Origin: Flavobacterium lacisediminis
GTDB taxonomy: Bacteria; Bacteroidota; Bacteroidia; Flavobacteriales; Flavobacteriaceae
Length of the DNA stretch: 64,000 nt
Direction of reading: 5' to 3'
Assembly (NCBI RefSeq): GCF_025909975.1
Contig: NZ_JAPCIO010000001.1
Location: 412,920-476,919, forward strand
The position numbers and the translations under genes are program-made. Positions 61,482 to 64,000 of this stretch are shown in pieces. Positions within the stretch are counted from its first letter, which is position 1. Every line of letters starts with the position of its first letter. The notes under the pieces were generated by a model. The model did no database searches, had not been told where the DNA came from, and saw only the letters and a list, made by a program, of their open reading frames with translations.

Positions 61482-63380
61482 ATGAGTGACGCTATACAAC
61501 ACGAATGTGGAATTGCATTACTACGATTAAAAAAACCGTTAGAATTCTATAAAGAAAAATACGGAACCGCTTTCTATGGTGTACAAAAAATGTACTTACT
61601 TATGGAGAAGCAACACAACCGCGGTCAAGACGGAGCTGGATTAGCGAGTATTAAATTGGATGTAAATCCAGGCGAAAGATACATCAGCCGTATTCGTTCA
61701 AACGACCCGCAACCTATTAAGGATATCTTCGCTCAAATTAACGACAGAATCAGTCGCGAGTTAGAAGAACATCCAGAATATCAAAACAATGTGGCACTTC
61801 AAAAGCAAAATATCCCATATTTGGGAGAAGTGTTTTTAGGTCACGTTCGTTATGGAACTTTCGGTAAAAATAGTATCGAAAGTGTTCACCCATTTTTACG
61901 TCAAAACAATTGGATGCACCGAAATTTAATTGTTGCGGGAAATTTCAATATGACTAACGTAAAGGAGTTGTTTCAAAACTTAATTGACTTAGGACAACAT
62001 CCAAAACAAATGGCCGATACCGTTACCGTAATGGAAAAAATCGGACATTTCTTAGATGATGAGGTTACCGAATTATACAAACAATGCAAATTAGAAGGTT
62101 TTTCTAAACAAGAAGCTTCTCCAATTATTGGCGAACGATTAAATGTACAACGCATTTTAGAACGTGCTTCTCGTAATTTCGATGGAGGTTATGCAATGGC
62201 TGGACTTTTTGGTCATGGCGATTCGTTTGTTTTGCGCGATCCTGCCGGAATTCGTCCTGCGTATTTCTACGAAGATGATGAAATTGTAGTAGTCGCTTCA
62301 GAACGTCCGGTAATTCAAACGGTTTTCAATGTACCTTTCGAAAAAGTACAAGAATTAACTCCAGGAAGCGCTATCATCATCAAGAAAAACGGAAATGTTT
62401 CTATTCAGGAAGTAAGAACACCATTAATCAAAAAAGCATGTTCGTTTGAGCGCATTTATTTTTCTCGCGGTAGCGATGCTGAAATCTACAGAGAACGTAA
62501 AGAATTAGGAAAATTAATCTTTCCAAGTGTTCTAAAAGCAATTGATAACGATACCGATAATACCGTTTTCTCGTTTATTCCAAATACAGCAGAAACTTCT
62601 TTTTACGGAATGTCAGAAGCGGCTCAAGATTTCTTAAATCAGAGAAAAGCCAAAATGATTATCGAGCAAAAAGATACATTGACTGAAGATACCTTGAAAG
62701 AATTGCTTTCAGTTAAAATCAGAACGGAAAAAATCGCAATTAAAGATGCCAAATTAAGAACGTTTATTACTGAAGATAGCAGTCGCGATGATTTAGTAGC
62801 GCACGTATATGATGTAACGTATGGCGTTGTGAAACCTACTGATAATTTGGTAATTATTGATGATAGTATTGTGAGAGGAACTACCTTAAAACAAAGTATC
62901 ATTAAAATGATGGATCGTTTGCATCCAAAGAAAATCGTCGTAGTTTCATCTGCACCTCAAATTCGTTACCCAGATTGTTACGGAATTGATATGGCTAAAT
63001 TAGAAGGCTTAGTAGCGTTTAGAGCGGCCTTAGATTTATTAAAAGAACGCAATTTATATCATATAGTAGAAGAAGTCTACCAAAAATCGAAAGCACAAGA
63101 AGATTTTAGTGATGCTGATGTAGTGAATTATGTAAAAGAAATTTATGCACCATTTACTGATCAAGAAATTTCTGATAAAATTGCCGAAATGCTTACGCCA
63201 GAAGACACAAAAGCTGAAGTAAAAATCATTTATCAAACAGTTGAAGATTTACACATTGCTTGTCCGAAGAATTTAGGCGATTGGTATTTCACAGGAGATT
63301 ATCCAACTGATGGAGGAAATCGTGTAGTAAACCGAGCATTCATGAATTTTTATGAAGGAAAAGATGCTAGAGCGTATTAA
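61482..63380 (+). CDS. purF: amidophosphoribosyltransferase-type protein
   Basis: 632 residues, longer than the usual ~500. The N-terminal glutaminase nucleophile is Cys9 in IQHECGIALL, implying removal of an 8-residue leader as in Gram-positive PurF. The class II amidotransferase domain runs to ~260 (LMEKQHNRGQDGAGL, LGHVRYGTFG, NFDGGYAMAGLFG, RDPAGIRPAYF). The PRPP motif is VIIDDSIVRGTTLKQSI near 463. Insertions lie near 65-100 and in the C-terminal ~130 residues. It catalyses the first step of purine synthesis or is a close paralogue. It runs straight into the RNA array with no terminator of its own. Confidence 0.9.
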   Translation: MSDAIQHECGIALLRLKKPLEFYKEKYGTAFYGVQKMYLLMEKQHNRGQDGAGLASIKLDVNPGERYISRIRSNDPQPIKDIFAQINDRISRELEEHPEYQNNVALQKQNIPYLGEVFLGHVRYGTFGKNSIESVHPFLRQNNWMHRNLIVAGNFNMTNVKELFQNLIDLGQHPKQMADTVTVMEKIGHFLDDEVTELYKQCKLEGFSKQEASPIIGERLNVQRILERASRNFDGGYAMAGLFGHGDSFVLRDPAGIRPAYFYEDDEIVVVASERPVIQTVFNVPFEKVQELTPGSAIIIKKNGNVSIQEVRTPLIKKACSFERIYFSRGSDAEIYRERKELGKLIFPSVLKAIDNDTDNTVFSFIPNTAETSFYGMSEAAQDFLNQRKAKMIIEQKDTLTEDTLKELLSVKIRTEKIAIKDAKLRTFITEDSSRDDLVAHVYDVTYGVVKPTDNLVIIDDSIVRGTTLKQSIIKMMDRLHPKKIVVVSSAPQIRYPDCYGIDMAKLEGLVAFRAALDLLKERNLYHIVEEVYQKSKAQEDFSDADVVNYVKEIYAPFTDQEISDKIAEMLTPEDTKAEVKIIYQTVEDLHIACPKNLGDWYFTGDYPTDGGNRVVNRAFMNFYEGKDARAY

Positions 63381-63385
63381 AAAAC

Positions 63386-63534
63386 GCATTTCATCGACTT
63401 TTTATTTCGTTTAACAATTTTTTTATAGTAATACAAAATCTCACCATACTTTAGCTCTACCAGAAAATTAGTAGGTTAAGTTGTATGGTAGATTTGGGGC
63501 AAAAAGGGTACGCAATGCGTGCCTTTTTTTTTGC
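63386..63534 (+). ncRNA. tandem small-RNA unit, copy 1
   Basis: Upstream box GCATTTCATCGACTTTTTAT...TTTAACAATTTTTTTAT (63386-63426), a 20-base variable spacer, then TACTTTAG (63447-63454) and the core GCTCTACCAGAAAATTAGTA through TTTGGGGCAAAAAGGG (63454-63508). It ends with the terminator stem AAAGGGTACGC / GCGTGCCTTT and a T-run. If TACTTTAG is the -7 element, the RNA itself is about 75 bases, starting near 63459. This copy has TTGTATGG where the others have TTTTATGG. Confidence 0.7.
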
Positions 63535-63583
63535 CCAAAAACTAAGTTTTTAGCTTGATGATATAAGTATTTTAATAAAAATT

Positions 63584-63731
63584 GCATTTCGTCGACTTTT
63601 TTATTCGTTTAACAATTTTTTTATGCAAGCATAGTATCTTGTGCTACTTTAGCTCTACCAGAAAATTAGTAGGTTAAGTTTTATGGTAGATTTGGGGCAA
63701 AAAGGGTACGCAATGCGTGCCTTTTTTTTAC
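63584..63731 (+). ncRNA. tandem small-RNA unit, copy 2
   Basis: Same layout as copy 1: upstream box from 63584, 20-base spacer of unrelated sequence, TACTTTAG at 63645-63652, an identical core except one base, and the same AAAGGGTACGC / GCGTGCC terminator. CTACCA-G-AAAAUU can pair with AAGUUUU-A-UGGUAG, giving a long hairpin before the single-stranded UUUGGGGC linker. Confidence 0.72.
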
Positions 63732-63791
63732 CTTAAACACATCGAATTTGTTATAAAAAATTAAAAAAATAACTGTTTTGTTTTTTTAGAT

Positions 63792-63940
63792 GCATTTCAT
63801 CGACTTTTTGTGTTATTCAACAATTTTTTTATGCTTACTTAACATCTTATACTACTTTAGCCCTACCAGAAAATTAGTAGGTTAAGTTTTATGGTAGATT
63901 TGGGGCAAAAAGGGTGAAAGCAATTTCACCTTTTTTATTA
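63792..63940 (+). ncRNA. tandem small-RNA unit, copy 3
   Basis: Upstream box from 63792, 20-base spacer, TACTTTAG at 63853-63860 and a core that differs from copy 2 by T to C (GCCCTACC). The terminator has a different sequence, AGGGTGAAA / TTTCACCTTTTTT (63911-63936), yet the same stem-loop shape and position. The change of both arms argues that the fold is under selection. Confidence 0.72.
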
Positions 63941-63954
63941 TAATAAACTTGGTA

Positions 63955-63996
63955 ACAAAAAAGGCGAGGATTTTTAATCCTCGCCTTTTTTAATTT
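63955..63996. terminator. bidirectional terminator at the window edge
   Basis: AAAAAAGGCGAGGATT, loop TTT, then AATCCTCGCCTTTTTTAA: a perfect 12-bp stem flanked by A and T runs. It probably serves a convergent gene beyond the window. Confidence 0.85.
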
Positions 63997-64000
63997 TATT

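Noticed and set aside
63386..63940. CRISPR array at the window end
   Set aside because: Units are ~150 bases with 198/208-base periods, contain terminators and promoter-like elements, and the variable parts are not spacer-sized between identical short repeats.

Overview
The window looks like part of a chromosome from a Flavobacterium-type bacterium (Bacteroidota, Flavobacteriaceae). The evidence is the low GC content and many promoters with the Bacteroidota -7 element TAnnTTTG. It is also supported by family-restricted proteins: GLPGLI, IPExxxVDY, a THC0290_0291-like protein, a PorZ-like type IX secretion protein, and carboxypeptidase-regulatory-domain/TonB-type outer-membrane proteins. Gene order is also typical: yicC-gmk-nadD, acpP-fabF-rnc-IPExxxVDY-pyk, and porZ-recO-ileS. 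No tRNA, rRNA, CRISPR array, prophage or transposase was found.

Layout. 1-7.3 kb: the 3' end of pheS, two small conserved genes, a secreted GH92 mannosidase, then terC, gpsA and a YqhD-like reductase on the minus strand. 7.4-9.2 kb: an AT-rich pair, a zinc-ribbon/regulatory-domain protein and a secreted transglutaminase-like protein. 9.2-13 kb (minus): nadD, gmk, a small membrane protein, yicC, an EamA transporter and an ArsC-like protein. 13.1-24.9 kb: DinB-like protein, a trans-sulfuration enzyme, an outer-membrane protein, gdhA, porZ, recO, ileS, a DksA-like protein and lspA. 25.1-30.2 kb: an AT-rich accessory island with a small secreted two-cysteine protein plus GLPGLI protein module present twice, followed by a TonB-type outer-membrane receptor. 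30.2-33 kb (minus): fau, a PLP decarboxylase and an aspartoacylase-like protein. 33.3-49.9 kb: uvrC, a patatin/outer-membrane barrel, tyrosine and tryptophan degradation (hmgA, hppD, kynA), an M23 peptidase, pgi, an RlpA-like protein, a YciI-like lipoprotein, a CYTH protein, a Gcr-type membrane protein and dinB. 50-52.2 kb: a secreted JAMM-like lipoprotein with a DUF6705-like partner. 52.4-63.4 kb: PAS protein, pyk, IPExxxVDY, rnc, fabF, acpP, purN, rnhA, an outer-membrane barrel, a PfkB kinase and purF.

The most striking non-protein feature is at the right end (63386-63940). Three tandem copies of a small-RNA-like unit lie there. Each has a conserved upstream box, a 20-nt variable spacer of constant length, a -7-like element, a nearly invariant core that can fold, and its own intrinsic terminator. 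The third copy has a different terminator sequence that keeps the same shape. This is probably an array of three homologous non-coding RNAs. A second candidate small RNA, with its own promoter and terminator, lies between hppD and the DUF3108 gene (39976-40100).

Other points of interest are an isoleucyl-tRNA synthetase whose HIGH motif reads GIHH (first and third positions swapped), a DksA-like protein that has lost most of its zinc cysteines, a 21-bp-phased direct repeat upstream of the GLPGLI island, a structured spacer between the two GLPGLI modules, and several families of short intergenic repeats.
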